From the NCBI GenBank assembly GCA_002050125.1, contig MWTA01000084.1, positions 12,978-76,977 of the forward strand: a stretch of 64,000 bases of DNA. Direction: 5' to 3'. The notes below the pieces were generated by a model that saw only the letters and a list, made by a program, of their open reading frames with translations, was not told the origin of the DNA and searched no databases. Below, piece by piece: positions 9,593 to 19,110 of this stretch (the first letter of the stretch is position 1; each line of letters starts with the position of its first letter). Source of the stretch: Anaerolineae bacterium UTCFX2. GTDB taxonomy: Bacteria > Chloroflexota > Anaerolineae > Anaerolineales > UBA4823. The position numbers were made by a program, and so were the translations under genes.

Positions 9593-10075
9593 TCATTCGC
9601 GTGGCAGCGGCGGCGGGCCATCGAAGAACAGGCTCCACCACATCTCCCATGTCTGTGGTTGGTCGACGCCGGAATCAAATTCACCCGTCTCGTACGGGAC
9701 GGGTGTAGGGGTTGCTGAGTCGCGTGATGGGATCGGCACGAACAGCTTATCGCCGGGGCGGATCATCTTGCCGCGCCCGCGCGCCCAGTTCTCGACATAG
9801 AAATCGCTCAGCGAATAGTCACGTTCAGCAAGGAGGTCGGCCTGTTCCGTCTCAAGCTGAGCGATCTCCAACTGAACGAGTTCGTAGGCTTCCTGCAAGG
9901 GGCGGCCTTGAGCGATGCGCGCGCTGAAATTGACCGTGAGCAGTAGGCCGACCGCCAACACCACGGCGAACATGATCTGCAAGCTGGACACCTGCGAATT
10001 GGCACGTATCGCGGGGCGCTGACGCTGGCGGATATGCGAAGCGTGGCCGGAGGGGGATGGATTCTCGCTGCTCAT
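9593..10075 (-). CDS. FtsB/DivIC-family septum formation initiator-like protein
   Basis: The 160-aa protein has a short cytoplasmic N-terminus, one transmembrane segment (about residues 33-52, IMFAVVLAVGLLLTVNF) and a coiled coil (about 65-95, VQLEIAQLETEQADLLAER). The short segment YVENWARGRGKMIRPGD follows. The combination of a membrane helix, a coiled coil and a VE-WAR-xGxxxPGD segment is that of FtsB/DivIC, which scaffolds the FtsQLB division complex. A Pro/Thr-rich tail follows. It is 33 bases upstream of the 836-aa exported protein gene and probably cotranscribed with it. Assignment is by architecture, so a different small coiled-coil membrane protein is possible. Confidence 0.7.
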   Translation of the reverse strand: MSSENPSPSGHASHIRQRQRPAIRANSQVSSLQIMFAVVLAVGLLLTVNFSARIAQGRPLQEAYELVQLEIAQLETEQADLLAERDYSLSDFYVENWARGRGKMIRPGDKLFVPIPSRDSATPTPVPYETGEFDSGVDQPQTWEMWWSLFFDGPPPLPRE

Positions 10076-10103
10076 AGTACCATTCTACGCGCATCCCAGC
10101 GAC

Positions 10104-10132
10104 CAAACAAAAACCCGACATAATTGTCGGGT
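10104..10132 (-). terminator. Intrinsic terminator after tRNA-Leu
   Basis: Perfect 8-bp hairpin ACCCGACA/TGTCGGGT (10113-10120 and 10125-10132) with a 4-base loop. On the minus strand it is followed by TTTTTGTTTGG. It lies 11 bases after the tRNA-Leu 3' end. Confidence 0.85.
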
Positions 10133-10143
10133 CTTGTGGGTTG

Positions 10144-10227
<84 letters not shown>

Positions 10228-10275
10228 ATCGGCACAGTAGTTGCACAAATCTGCTTACTAGCTTGTGCGCACCGT

Positions 10276-10305
10276 ATTTTACCTGGATAAATCTCTTTTT
10301 GTCAA
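10276..10305 (-). promoter_or_regulatory. tRNA-Leu promoter
   Basis: Minus-strand -35 TTGACA (10300-10305), 18-base spacer, -10 TAAAAT (10276-10281). It lies about 48 bases upstream of the mature tRNA 5' end. Confidence 0.75.
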
Positions 10306-10345
10306 CCTGGTTTTATTATCTGCCTGGTAGACGGAACGGTCGTGC

Positions 10346-10351
10346 TATAAT
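10346..10351 (+). promoter_or_regulatory. -10 box of the sensor-kinase operon promoter
   Basis: TATAAT followed by C. Transcription should start near 10358, leaving a leader of about 20 bases that contains AAGGGA as ribosome-binding site before the ATG at 10379. No clear -35 element is visible. Confidence 0.55.
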
Positions 10352-10378
10352 CAAGGGAAAATTAAGGGACAATGAGAT

Positions 10379-12796
10379 ATGGCGTGGCTTTTTGAGCAGA
10401 TATTAGGCTTGCTTTCCACGGAAGCGGGGAGCATGACCTATCACCTGGTTCTGGCGTTTTCGATTGTAGGCGCCTTGCAATTCACGTTGGCTCCCCGCAA
10501 CCTGATTCCGCTTGGGATTAAACGGCGCGAAATTCTTGGCTTATCGTTTTTACTCTTCTTGCAGATCGCGTTATTTGTGTACTCAGGTTTGGCATGGCAG
10601 GGATTGGTTGCGAAAGAAGCCTGGCTGCCCCTTTTAGACCGGGGGGCTGCTTTGTTAATGTTAGTTGCGATTATCTGGCTTTGGGGTTTTGCTGAGAGCA
10701 ATCCGGTTGGAGATGCAGCGTCGCTGATTGTTGGATTTTTAACCTTGATCGGAAGTCTGTTCGGCGCCTTGTGGTGGCTGCGTGTCAGCGTCGAACTCGG
10801 GATTTCAGAAACCCCATTGAACGGATCAGCCGTCGATTTGAATTTTCAAATTGCCGCCCTGGTATTGATCGGCGCGGGGTTGCTGCTGTTGCTGATCAAT
10901 CGTCCGGTTGGCTGGGGGTACGGGCTGTCTATGCTGCTCTTAATGGCTGCGGGACACATTCTCCATCTTATCTTGGTCCCTTACCCTGGCGATTATCCGT
11001 ATGTTTTACGATTGATCCAGATGGCAGCTTTTCCGTTTTTGCTGCAGCTTCCACAGCGAGTTTTTCACTTCGAGAGCAGTAAGCAGGATGTTACGGATCA
11101 GTCCGCAGAGAGTAAAACTCTGCTCGAGGAAGGCGATCAGGGGATGGATCACCGACCCGGACAAGGTCTTGGGGTGGACTATCAAATCCTAGCCTCGATG
11201 TTGAGTTTGATCGAAGATAACGAACCCCGACAGGTTTGCCGAAAATTGGTTTCCATTTTGGCGCAAACTGGCAAAGCCGATCATGTTTTCCTCGTCTCGC
11301 CGCCAGACGAGAATGGAAATATGCAAATATTATGTGGGTTGGATAAAACCGCCGGGCGCTACATGGAATCGGCGCTGGTGGATGGACGCTCGTTTCCTAT
11401 CCTTACGTCGTGCACAAAAATGGGCCGGATTCGACGGCTGCCGGCTTCCAGCGCCTCGCCCGACCGGTTGAGCCTGAACCGCTTATATGGACTCGACCAG
11501 GACGGGGCAATGCTGTTTGTTCCAGTCCTCAATTCGGAAGGAAAACCGCTCCAATCGGCAATATTGATCTCGGTTGATCTGCAAAATGATTGGAGCATGG
11601 ATGAACAATCGCTGATCGGAAGCCTGACAAAATTCTTGGTCCAATTTCTACAGCATACGCAGCAATCCCATAAAATGCGCAATGAGCTGGATAACACCCG
11701 CCAGGCTGCCCGGCGGGTGCAAGACCAAGCTCAACTGGTTTATTTAGAAGAGCGGAAATTGCGCGATCAGCTTGCTGCATTGCAAGAACGGTCGGGTCAA
11801 GATCGGGCACAATTAGTACAAATGACCGGCATGGTCGCGGAACACGCAGAGTTCCAGCAAATAATTGCTGAACTCAAGGAAGAAAATGAGCGTCTGCGAG
11901 ATCACCTTGAGCAGGCTCAGCAAAGCTCTGGAAAGAGAATTGGTCCACTGACCGGGGAACTCCGGCTCGCTCTGGAAGAGATCTCCTTATTGCGGACGGC
12001 TTTGACCGACACCGAATCGCGTTTGACTACGCTGGAGTTCGCGCCTTCTCATGCGGAACCGTCTAATCCTCAGTTGAATAATATCGTCTCGCTGGCGGAG
12101 GAACTGCGCCAGCCGCTTTCATCCATTATTGGATATACGGATCTGTTGCTGGGCGAATCGACTGGAATTCTTGGATCAAACCAGCGCAAATTTTTGGATC
12201 GCATTAAATTATCTACCAAAAGATTTGGGCGCTTGCTCGACGAACTCCTTCAAGTCTCTATGACCGAATCGGATCCAACCCGTGTGGATTATCAGGAAAT
12301 CGATCTGCGGTCGGTTATCCAAGATGCCTTGAGGGAAGCGGATAGTTTATTCCAGCTTCGCCGCCTGGTTTTACGCACGCGATTGCCGGACAAACCGCTC
12401 ATCATCCAATCTGATCGCGAGGCGTTGCGCAAGATCCTGATCCAGCTTTTACGCAATGCCGCAACTGCAAACCCGGAAGGCGGAGAAGTGAGCGTGAACG
12501 CCTGGTTGGAGGGCAGCGATCAGGAAAAAGATTTTGTTTTAATCCAGATTTCAGATAAAGGGCCGGGCATTCCGCTAGAAGATTTGCCGTTGGTGTTTAA
12601 CCCCAGACCGGGAGCATCCCAATTGCGCGGCCTTGGCAGCAGCGAGATTGATTTCGTCAGGATCAAGACGCTGGTCGAAGTACTTGGCGGGCGCACCTGG
12701 GTGGATAGCGACCCAGGTCAGGGTTCAGTTTTCAGCATTCTATTGCCGGCTGTCCCCGATCAGGAAAGTCAAATGGACGAGGAGAATTTCGTGTAA
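10379..12796 (+). CDS. Membrane sensor histidine kinase-like protein lacking the phospho-acceptor His
   Basis: The 805-aa protein starts with about seven hydrophobic segments (residues 1-230). A GAF-like domain (about 265-430) and a coiled coil with many Gln/Glu/Arg (about 435-560) follow. Then come HisKA-like helices and a HATPase domain (about 670-800). The ATPase part looks intact: N box LLRNAATA, G1 DKGPGIP, and a C-terminal GSVFSILLP strand. In the H box, where kinases have HELRTP, the sequence reads EELRQPLSS; the histidine position is Glu574. It therefore may not autophosphorylate in the usual way. No response regulator is adjacent. The LysM gene starts directly after its stop (TAAATG), so the two are cotranscribed, suggesting an envelope-sensing role (inference). 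Confidence 0.85.
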   Translation: MAWLFEQILGLLSTEAGSMTYHLVLAFSIVGALQFTLAPRNLIPLGIKRREILGLSFLLFLQIALFVYSGLAWQGLVAKEAWLPLLDRGAALLMLVAIIWLWGFAESNPVGDAASLIVGFLTLIGSLFGALWWLRVSVELGISETPLNGSAVDLNFQIAALVLIGAGLLLLLINRPVGWGYGLSMLLLMAAGHILHLILVPYPGDYPYVLRLIQMAAFPFLLQLPQRVFHFESSKQDVTDQSAESKTLLEEGDQGMDHRPGQGLGVDYQILASMLSLIEDNEPRQVCRKLVSILAQTGKADHVFLVSPPDENGNMQILCGLDKTAGRYMESALVDGRSFPILTSCTKMGRIRRLPASSASPDRLSLNRLYGLDQDGAMLFVPVLNSEGKPLQSAILISVDLQNDWSMDEQSLIGSLTKFLVQFLQHTQQSHKMRNELDNTRQAARRVQDQAQLVYLEERKLRDQLAALQERSGQDRAQLVQMTGMVAEHAEFQQIIAELKEENERLRDHLEQAQQSSGKRIGPLTGELRLALEEISLLRTALTDTESRLTTLEFAPSHAEPSNPQLNNIVSLAEELRQPLSSIIGYTDLLLGESTGILGSNQRKFLDRIKLSTKRFGRLLDELLQVSMTESDPTRVDYQEIDLRSVIQDALREADSLFQLRRLVLRTRLPDKPLIIQSDREALRKILIQLLRNAATANPEGGEVSVNAWLEGSDQEKDFVLIQISDKGPGIPLEDLPLVFNPRPGASQLRGLGSSEIDFVRIKTLVEVLGGRTWVDSDPGQGSVFSILLPAVPDQESQMDEENFV

Positions 12797-13711
12797 ATGA
12801 AAAACACCAGCCAGGTGATTGCCGGAGCGCTATTCGCGCTGTTGTTCGCCGGGCTGATCGCCGGCAGTCTATTATTATCGTTGGTTGAAAACGGGTTGGC
12901 TATTCCTGCAGCGCCAGGTATTGCGGAGACCGCTCCAGTCTACGAAATCTTACCCGAAAGTTCGCAAATCCCACCCAAGCCAAACATCAAACAAACCGGA
13001 AACGCTGAGACAGCATTTTCAACAGAAATCATCGCTACGCCCACCTCAGCCTGCCCGCCGCTGCCCGGATGGGTAACGCATGAGGTCCAGGTAGGAGATA
13101 CCCTGGCTGCCCTGGCAAAAACATATGGGATCGATGAGGCTGAACTGAGAGAGGGGAACTGTTTATTCGTGTCTGACCCCATTCTCTTACCGGGGATGAC
13201 GTTGAACATCCCCGAAAAACCGAACACCCCGGTGATCGTTCCTGCAACGGATACAACTGCCCCGACAGCCACTCGGGCAGCCCCGACAAAGCCCCCGGTT
13301 CGCTGCGCGCCGCCGGCTGGATGGGTTACGTATATTGTTCGTCCAGGCGATACGTTATACAGCCTGAGTTTAGCGGTTGGCTCGAGCGTTCCTGCGCTCC
13401 AAGCGGCAAACTGCATGGGGAGCGCGACGCTTATTCGCACCGGGGACAAGATCTTATTGCCACGCTATCCGGTTAGTACGCACATACCAACCATTACGCG
13501 CCCACCGATCATTCCGCCGAGCCTGCTTCCGCCTGCTTCGCCAGCGCCCACGAACACGCAGGCGCCCGTTCCATCGCCAACCGCGACGCAGGTACTGCCG
13601 CCAACCTCAACAAATACCTCCGCGCCTCCTCCGACCAACACCCTTGCGCCAGTACCGACGAACACCGAAGCTCCCCCTCCGCTGCCAACCGACACATCAG
13701 AAATGCCATAA
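12797..13711 (+). CDS. Secreted or membrane-anchored protein with two LysM domains
   Basis: LysM domains bind N-acetylglucosamine in peptidoglycan. The 304-aa protein has an N-terminal membrane segment (residues 9-29). The first LysM is at about 94-138 (VQVGDTLAALAKTYG) and the second at about 178-222 (VRPGDTLYSLSLAVG). Each LysM is preceded by a Cys-x-PP-x-GW segment and contains a second Cys (C86/C122 and C170/C206), so the two units are duplicates, each likely with a disulfide. A Thr/Pro-rich tail of about 75 residues follows. No catalytic domain is present. The ATG immediately follows the stop of the kinase-like gene, so the genes form an operon. Confidence 0.88.
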   Translation: MKNTSQVIAGALFALLFAGLIAGSLLLSLVENGLAIPAAPGIAETAPVYEILPESSQIPPKPNIKQTGNAETAFSTEIIATPTSACPPLPGWVTHEVQVGDTLAALAKTYGIDEAELREGNCLFVSDPILLPGMTLNIPEKPNTPVIVPATDTTAPTATRAAPTKPPVRCAPPAGWVTYIVRPGDTLYSLSLAVGSSVPALQAANCMGSATLIRTGDKILLPRYPVSTHIPTITRPPIIPPSLLPPASPAPTNTQAPVPSPTATQVLPPTSTNTSAPPPTNTLAPVPTNTEAPPPLPTDTSEMP

Positions 13712-13829
13712 CATTGACGAGTAAATTTGGAATGACAGAAGCAACTTCTTGAATTTGTTTGGTAAGATTCTTGCACCTACACGAGAGATAAGAAAAACAG
13801 AAACGGTTGTGGTGGATTTCCATTTGCGT

Positions 13830-13835
13830 TAGAAT
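13830..13835 (+). promoter_or_regulatory. Possible -10 box of the LCP gene
   Basis: TAGAAT 22 bases before the TTG start of the LCP gene, with AGGAAG between them as ribosome-binding site. No convincing -35 is visible. The 146-base gap (13712-13857) holds nothing else I can support. Confidence 0.35.
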
Positions 13836-13857
13836 CTAGTCATCAGGAAGCGCCAAA

Positions 13858-14976
13858 TTGGAACGGCAGACACATCGAATTTCTCGCAATACTATTCTAG
13901 CTGGGATACTTGTCCTCGCGGTAGCCTGGTCAGCCGCGGGGTTCCTGGTTGTGGGGAATCTAAAAACCAAAGCCGCCAGCTTACCCCCGGATGAACTGGC
14001 GCGTTTCGACAAAGCCCAGACCACTTATGTGCTGGCGCAGCCAGACGCCACGGCAACGCCGACCCCATTTCAGCCGCTTCTTCCAACCGCAGCCTTATTG
14101 CTGGCAGGCACAACGCATGAGACTTCGATTCCACCTTCCGTTGCTGGATCTACACCGATCCCGCCCACCCCGACCGCGCCTCCGCCAACCGCCGCCCTGA
14201 CCAGCGAACCGCTGATGGAAGGGCTTCCCAGCCAGGTGAACATCCTGCTGCTTGGTTCGGATCGGCGACCCTGGGATGCCGGCTTCCGGACGGATACGAT
14301 AATTCTGCTCACCCTGAATTCTGAACTGGGGAGGGTGAATATCACTTCGTTTCCGCGCGATTTGTGGGTCACCTTGCCGGGCTGGGGTCAGAGCCGGATC
14401 AATACCGCCTGGACTTACGGCGGCTATAACATGCTTCGCGAGACTTTCAAGCACAACTTCGGTGTGGAGGTCGATTATCACGTCCTGATCGATTTCTCAT
14501 CATTCAAGAAGATTGTCGACAGCCTGGGCGGTCTGGATGTACAAGTTTCCGAACCGGTTTCGGATTATCGCGCCGGCTATTGGGTGACGATCCCCAAAGG
14601 CAACATCCACATGGATGCCGATACGGTTTTGTGGTACGTCAGAACCCGAAAAACGACCAATGATATCGCCCGCAACCGGCGCCAACAAGAAGTGCTCCAG
14701 GCGCTATTCGAGAAATTCATCTCGATTAACGCGATTCGGCGCGCCCCGGAATTGTTCGATCTCTATGACAATAGCGTCAAGACGGACATCAAGCCAGTGG
14801 ATATTATCACCTGGCTGCCGTTTGCCGCAAAAATCATCGAAACCCGGGATATTCATTCTTACTTCATTACATACAACCATGTCTATGATTGGATTACCCC
14901 CGAAGGCGCGATGGTATTGGTGCCGCAGAAACAAGCCCTCATGCAGGTGATTCGCAAAGCTCAAAATCTAAAATAG
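13858..14976 (+). CDS. LytR-CpsA-Psr (LCP) family protein
   Basis: LCP proteins transfer polymers from lipid carriers to peptidoglycan or, in some lineages, act on other surface glycans. The 372-aa protein starts at a TTG with AGGAAG eight bases before it. It has one membrane anchor (about residues 10-30), a Thr/Pro-rich spacer (about 60-115) and a full LCP domain from about 120. Family signatures are NILLLGSDRR, FRTDTIILLTLN, SFPRDLWV and GQSRINTAWTYGG, with the conserved Arg/Asp positions present; VRTRKTTNDIARNRRQQEV is the downstream signature. It follows the kinase-like and LysM genes on the same strand, forming a cell-wall group. Confidence 0.92.
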   Translation: MERQTHRISRNTILAGILVLAVAWSAAGFLVVGNLKTKAASLPPDELARFDKAQTTYVLAQPDATATPTPFQPLLPTAALLLAGTTHETSIPPSVAGSTPIPPTPTAPPPTAALTSEPLMEGLPSQVNILLLGSDRRPWDAGFRTDTIILLTLNSELGRVNITSFPRDLWVTLPGWGQSRINTAWTYGGYNMLRETFKHNFGVEVDYHVLIDFSSFKKIVDSLGGLDVQVSEPVSDYRAGYWVTIPKGNIHMDADTVLWYVRTRKTTNDIARNRRQQEVLQALFEKFISINAIRRAPELFDLYDNSVKTDIKPVDIITWLPFAAKIIETRDIHSYFITYNHVYDWITPEGAMVLVPQKQALMQVIRKAQNLK

Positions 14977-15018
14977 CCCCGCCGCGAAGTAAAACCATTG
15001 TAGAATAATAATCATATT

Positions 15019-16122
15019 ATGGCGTTGGAAGGCAAGGGTTGGTACATCTGGCAGATTCGCCGATGCGAAGGGGGAAATGCCGCGCAAATCGCCGCCGAGG
15101 CAGTTGCCTCAGGACTTAGCCATGTGCTCATCAAGGTTGCAGATGGAACCAGCGCGTATAACCTGGATCCAATAACCGGAGCCGACCTTGTCCCGTCTAT
15201 AATTCAGGCGCTGCGCGCCAAAAACATCCAGTGTTGGGGGTGGCAATACGTTTATGGATATGATCCCGCGGGCGAGGGCGCGATTGCCGTCCAGCGGACG
15301 CAGCAGCTTAACCTGGATGGATTTGTCATCGATGCTGAGGATCAATATAAGCTGCCCGGGCGCGAGGCGGCTGCCCGAACCTATATGAACGTCCTGCGGG
15401 CTTCCTTACCGAATTTGCCGATTGCCCTTAGTTCGTATCGATATCCTACATTGCACCCCCAACTGCCCTGGGTCGCTTTCCTGGAGAAATGCGACTACAA
15501 CATGCCTCAGGTGTATTGGGTCAATGCTCACAACCCCGGCGAGCAGCTTATCCGGAGCGTGCGTGAATTTCAAGCGATCACTCCGTTCAGACGCATTATT
15601 CCCACCGGTTCGGCGTACTTGCAGGGGAATTGGCAGGCGACCTCGGCAGATATCATCGATTTCATGCAAACCGCACAGATTTTGAATCTCAGCGCCGCCA
15701 ACTTCTGGGAATGGGGGCATACCAAGCTCTACGTACCCGGATTGTGGGAAACGGTGAAAGCCTTTCCCTGGGGCGGCTTCCCCCCGGGCGGGGAAATTTT
15801 AGATAATTACTTCGATGCCTTGAATGCGCACAACGCCGGGCTGGCGGCTTCGCTCTATGCTTCAAACGCGGTGCACGTGAATGGCGATCGGGTTATTCAA
15901 GGCAATGAAGCTATCCGTAACTGGTATCAAACCCTGTTTGGACAGATCCTGCCCAACGCGCAATTCACGCTGACGGGGAGCAGCGGGGATCAGAGCGCCC
16001 GCAGCTTTCAATGGACCGCTGTTTCGGATGCGGGCAGGGTGATTGACGGAAGCGACAACTTCGGCATCGTGAACGGCGCGATCGTTTATCACTACACCTT
16101 TTTTACGCTCAGCCCCCCATGA
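15019..16122 (+). CDS. Glycoside-hydrolase-like TIM-barrel protein fused to an NTF2/SnoaL-like domain
   Basis: The 367-aa protein has two parts. Residues 1 to about 255 look like a TIM barrel related to GH25-type or DUF1906-like glycosidases: KGWYIWQIRRCEG at the N-terminus, an acidic DGFVIDAED motif near residue 97 that could carry catalytic acids, then PQVYWVNAHNPGEQ and FWEWGH. Residues about 260-367 match an NTF2/SnoaL-like fold (LDNYFDALNAHNAGLAASLY, IRNWYQTLFGQI). No signal peptide is visible, which is unusual for a wall hydrolase. TAGAAT/AATAAT boxes lie just before the ATG and no ribosome-binding site is seen, so the mRNA may have a very short leader. Substrate is unknown. Confidence 0.65.
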   Translation: MALEGKGWYIWQIRRCEGGNAAQIAAEAVASGLSHVLIKVADGTSAYNLDPITGADLVPSIIQALRAKNIQCWGWQYVYGYDPAGEGAIAVQRTQQLNLDGFVIDAEDQYKLPGREAAARTYMNVLRASLPNLPIALSSYRYPTLHPQLPWVAFLEKCDYNMPQVYWVNAHNPGEQLIRSVREFQAITPFRRIIPTGSAYLQGNWQATSADIIDFMQTAQILNLSAANFWEWGHTKLYVPGLWETVKAFPWGGFPPGGEILDNYFDALNAHNAGLAASLYASNAVHVNGDRVIQGNEAIRNWYQTLFGQILPNAQFTLTGSSGDQSARSFQWTAVSDAGRVIDGSDNFGIVNGAIVYHYTFFTLSPP

Positions 16123-16158
16123 CTGGGCATTGCTTGCCCGAATAAAGAAAACCCGAAC

Positions 16159-18915
16159 CTATCGTGTCGATGAACCTCCGCCGCCGGTTGATCGATTGGC
16201 GCGCGGTTTCTTGGGAGCCGGCGCGCTGGTTGGTCCCGGGGTTGTCTCCGACTTGCGCGTTGACGTCCGGGGACCTTTTGTCGGCTTTTTGGGGATTGGC
16301 GGCTTGGGTGTTGAGGGCTGCGTTTTTTTACGCGAACCGGGCGCAGTTTTCTTTGACGCCGGTTTTGTCGAAGCCTTAGAGGTACGGGCGCTTCCTCCAG
16401 CAGACCGCCCAGCCGCGTTGGGGCTGCTTTGGCGGGCTGCCGGCTTCGATCTCAATTGATTGGAGATGCGCTCAGGATCCCACGGCGCGCTGAGATACAT
16501 GACGGCTTGCCCGGTTTTAAGATCGAGCACTTTGGCGCCCCTGGCGGCTCGGGTCTGGATAGGAGCCTCGTCCAGCCGGATTGCCTTTGGCAGTAGTTTA
16601 TGGATGTGCAAGGTAACCCGCAGCGCGCCTTTGCCGATCGCCGTGCCGATGATTTCATCATCGGTTGGCAATTTCCAAGCCAAAACCCCCTGACCATAAC
16701 GCCCCTGAATTGGGAACTGTTTTTCAGTCAGGCGTTTGGCATGTCCATTGCGCGAAACCAGAAGAACTTCCCCAGCGCGAGGCAGGGCTTCCATCCCGGC
16801 GATCAGATCGTTCTCAGCCAGCTTCATGCCCATGACGCCCGCTGCAACCAGCCCCATCGGACGAATGCTGTCCTCTTTGAAGCGAATCGCCATGCCACGC
16901 GCGCTGACCAGCAGAACTTCGCTATTGCCATTGGTGATTTTCACCCAGCCTAACTGATCCCCTTCATTGACCTTTACGAGCGTAAAAAGACTGGCTGAAG
17001 CGCCCGGCAGCTCGCTCAACGCGGTTTTTTTGAGCATTCCCTTGCGAGTGCCGCATAGAAGGAAATGGGTGTCGAAGGCTGAAGCGGCGGTCTCGCGCGC
17101 GCTGCGCGTTGGAAGCGCGAAGATGGCAGCCAGGCGCGCTTTTTCGGTAAACGGAGAGATTCTATGAAACGCAACCCCCGCGCTGATTTCATCGGTTTCT
17201 GGAACCGCGTGGACGGGGATCGCGGCAGCTTCACCAGCTTCGTCTACCAAGAACAGCGTATCGCGCGTGGTGGTTTTGATGAGCCATTTTGGAGACTCTT
17301 TTCCGCTCTGTTTTGGCAATTTATCTGTGTGCGACCTCGAAATCAACCCGTCGGAATCCACGGATATCCAGATGTTCTTCTCTTCGAGCAGATCGGTTTT
17401 GGTCAGGAGCGAGGCTTTGGTATCCCCTTCGCGCAGGTGCACGATATGCGTGCGCCGGCGGTCGCCAAAAGCATCCTTGATGCTTTGCAGCTCGTCGTTG
17501 ATAAGCTGGCGCATTTTCTTGGGCGAACGGAGCAGCGCTTCGAGCTGCTTGATCAATGCAGCCAGGTCGCGGTATTCCTCTTCGATTTTCTTGCGTTCTA
17601 ATGCTGCGAGGCGTCTGAGGGGCATATCCAATATCGCCTGCGCTTGGATTTCACTGATCTTGAAGCGGCGGATCAAGCGCGAACGGGCAGTTTCCACATC
17701 GGGGGATTTGCGAATGATTTCGATCACTTCGTCGAGATTCTGCAAAGCGATCCGCAATCCTTCGAGAATATGGATGCGCTTTTTGGCTTTGTCCAACTCA
17801 TATTCGCTTCGGCGGCGAACCACCTCCAGCCGGTGCTCCAGATACACTCTCAACGCCTGTTTCAGGCTCAGCAGGCGGGGCTCGCCGTTGACCAGCGCTA
17901 ACATGATGATGCTGAAGGTGGATTGCATTGGCGTCAGGCGGTACAGGTCTCTAAGGACCGCGTCCGGGTTGGCGGTTTTGCTGAGTTCGATTACGATGCG
18001 CATCCCCTGCCGGTCCGATTCGTCGCGTAAATCTACAATCCCTTCGATCCGTTCCTCGCGCGCCAGATCGGCAATGCGCTCGATCAGCGAGGATTTGTTG
18101 GTCATGTAAGGCAGCTCTGTGACGATGATGCGGTTCCGGCCGCGCTCCATTTCCTCCAAGTGAGCGCTGGCTTGAACTGTGATGCGCCCGCGGCCGGTTC
18201 CGTACGCGGCTGCCAAGCCATCGCCCTCGACCGAATGCAGGATCACGCCTCCAGTGGGGAAGTCCGGTCCCTTTACAAACTGGGTCAACTCATCAATGCT
18301 GATATCGTCGAGTTTCTCCCAACGCTGCAGCATGAATTGTAGCGCCTCGACCACCTCGCCCAAGTTGTGTGGCGGGATGCTGGTTGCCATGCCCACGGCA
18401 ATCCCGATGGCGCCGTTGATCAGCAAATTCGGGATGGAAGATGGCAGCACCTCTGGCTCGGAAAGGGCGCCATCAAAATTCTCGGTGAAATTTACGGTGT
18501 CGCGATCAATGTCGGCTAACATCTGCATTGCTGGGTTGGTCAAACGGGCTTCTGTGTACCGCATAGCCGCCGGCGGGTCGCCGTCGACGCTGCCGAAGTT
18601 TCCCTGTCCCTCGACCAGCAAATAGCGCATCGAAAAATCTTGCGCCATGCGCGCCATGGCATCGTAAACCGCCATATCCCCGTGCGGGTGGTATTTACCG
18701 AGCACTTCGCCCACAATTCGGGCAGATTTCTTATGGGGAGAATCGGGGCGCAGTGCCATGTCGTGCATGGCATAGAGGATCCGGCGATGAACTGGTTTCA
18801 ACCCATCGCGGGCGTCGGGGAGAGCTCGGGCAACGATCACGCTCATTGCATAATCCAAGTAGGCTTGCTGCATCTCGCGATCGATGTCAATGCGTTCGAC
18901 CATCCCAATTTCCAT
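16159..18915 (-). CDS. DNA gyrase/topoisomerase IV subunit A-like protein with basic tail
   Basis: This 918-aa protein is a type IIA topoisomerase A subunit, which cleaves and rejoins DNA with a B-subunit ATPase partner. The start is the ATG at 18915, preceded by GGGAGGATAG. The breakage-reunion domain is complete: [37 protein letters not shown] and catalytic Tyr120 in [10 protein letters not shown]. The quinolone-site serine is Met81, and the nearby acidic residue is kept. In the C-terminal propeller I find no GyrA box (QRRGGKG-like); the corresponding region reads [12 protein letters not shown]. The last ~95 residues are a Lys/Arg/Ser/Pro-rich tail resembling histone H1. It may therefore act more like ParC than a wrapping gyrase (inference). 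No B subunit is in the window. Confidence 0.9.
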   Translation of the reverse strand: MEIGMVERIDIDREMQQAYLDYAMSVIVARALPDARDGLKPVHRRILYAMHDMALRPDSPHKKSARIVGEVLGKYHPHGDMAVYDAMARMAQDFSMRYLLVEGQGNFGSVDGDPPAAMRYTEARLTNPAMQMLADIDRDTVNFTENFDGALSEPEVLPSSIPNLLINGAIGIAVGMATSIPPHNLGEVVEALQFMLQRWEKLDDISIDELTQFVKGPDFPTGGVILHSVEGDGLAAAYGTGRGRITVQASAHLEEMERGRNRIIVTELPYMTNKSSLIERIADLAREERIEGIVDLRDESDRQGMRIVIELSKTANPDAVLRDLYRLTPMQSTFSIIMLALVNGEPRLLSLKQALRVYLEHRLEVVRRRSEYELDKAKKRIHILEGLRIALQNLDEVIEIIRKSPDVETARSRLIRRFKISEIQAQAILDMPLRRLAALERKKIEEEYRDLAALIKQLEALLRSPKKMRQLINDELQSIKDAFGDRRRTHIVHLREGDTKASLLTKTDLLEEKNIWISVDSDGLISRSHTDKLPKQSGKESPKWLIKTTTRDTLFLVDEAGEAAAIPVHAVPETDEISAGVAFHRISPFTEKARLAAIFALPTRSARETAASAFDTHFLLCGTRKGMLKKTALSELPGASASLFTLVKVNEGDQLGWVKITNGNSEVLLVSARGMAIRFKEDSIRPMGLVAAGVMGMKLAENDLIAGMEALPRAGEVLLVSRNGHAKRLTEKQFPIQGRYGQGVLAWKLPTDDEIIGTAIGKGALRVTLHIHKLLPKAIRLDEAPIQTRAARGAKVLDLKTGQAVMYLSAPWDPERISNQLRSKPAARQSSPNAAGRSAGGSARTSKASTKPASKKTAPGSRKKTQPSTPKPPIPKKPTKGPRTSTRKSETTPGPTSAPAPKKPRANRSTGGGGSSTR

Positions 18916-19110
18916 CAACTATCCTCCCGATTAACAAATTTACAAGTTCAGGGCATTGCGTTTGTGATATTAGAATTTTTGTTCCAGACGGGTCTATTAT
19001 AGTCCAGGTTAGCCCACATAGAATCTTGCCTGGTCAGCCGGATTGGATTATTATTCGACCCTGCGAGAGTCTTGGATGAAACCCGCATCTGCAGATAAAA
19101 AGGAACCCCT

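Noticed and set aside
13540-13700. Tandem ACN/CCN repeats as a CRISPR-like or satellite array
   Set aside because: They are in frame and encode the Thr/Pro tail of the LysM protein; there are no uniform repeats with unique spacers.
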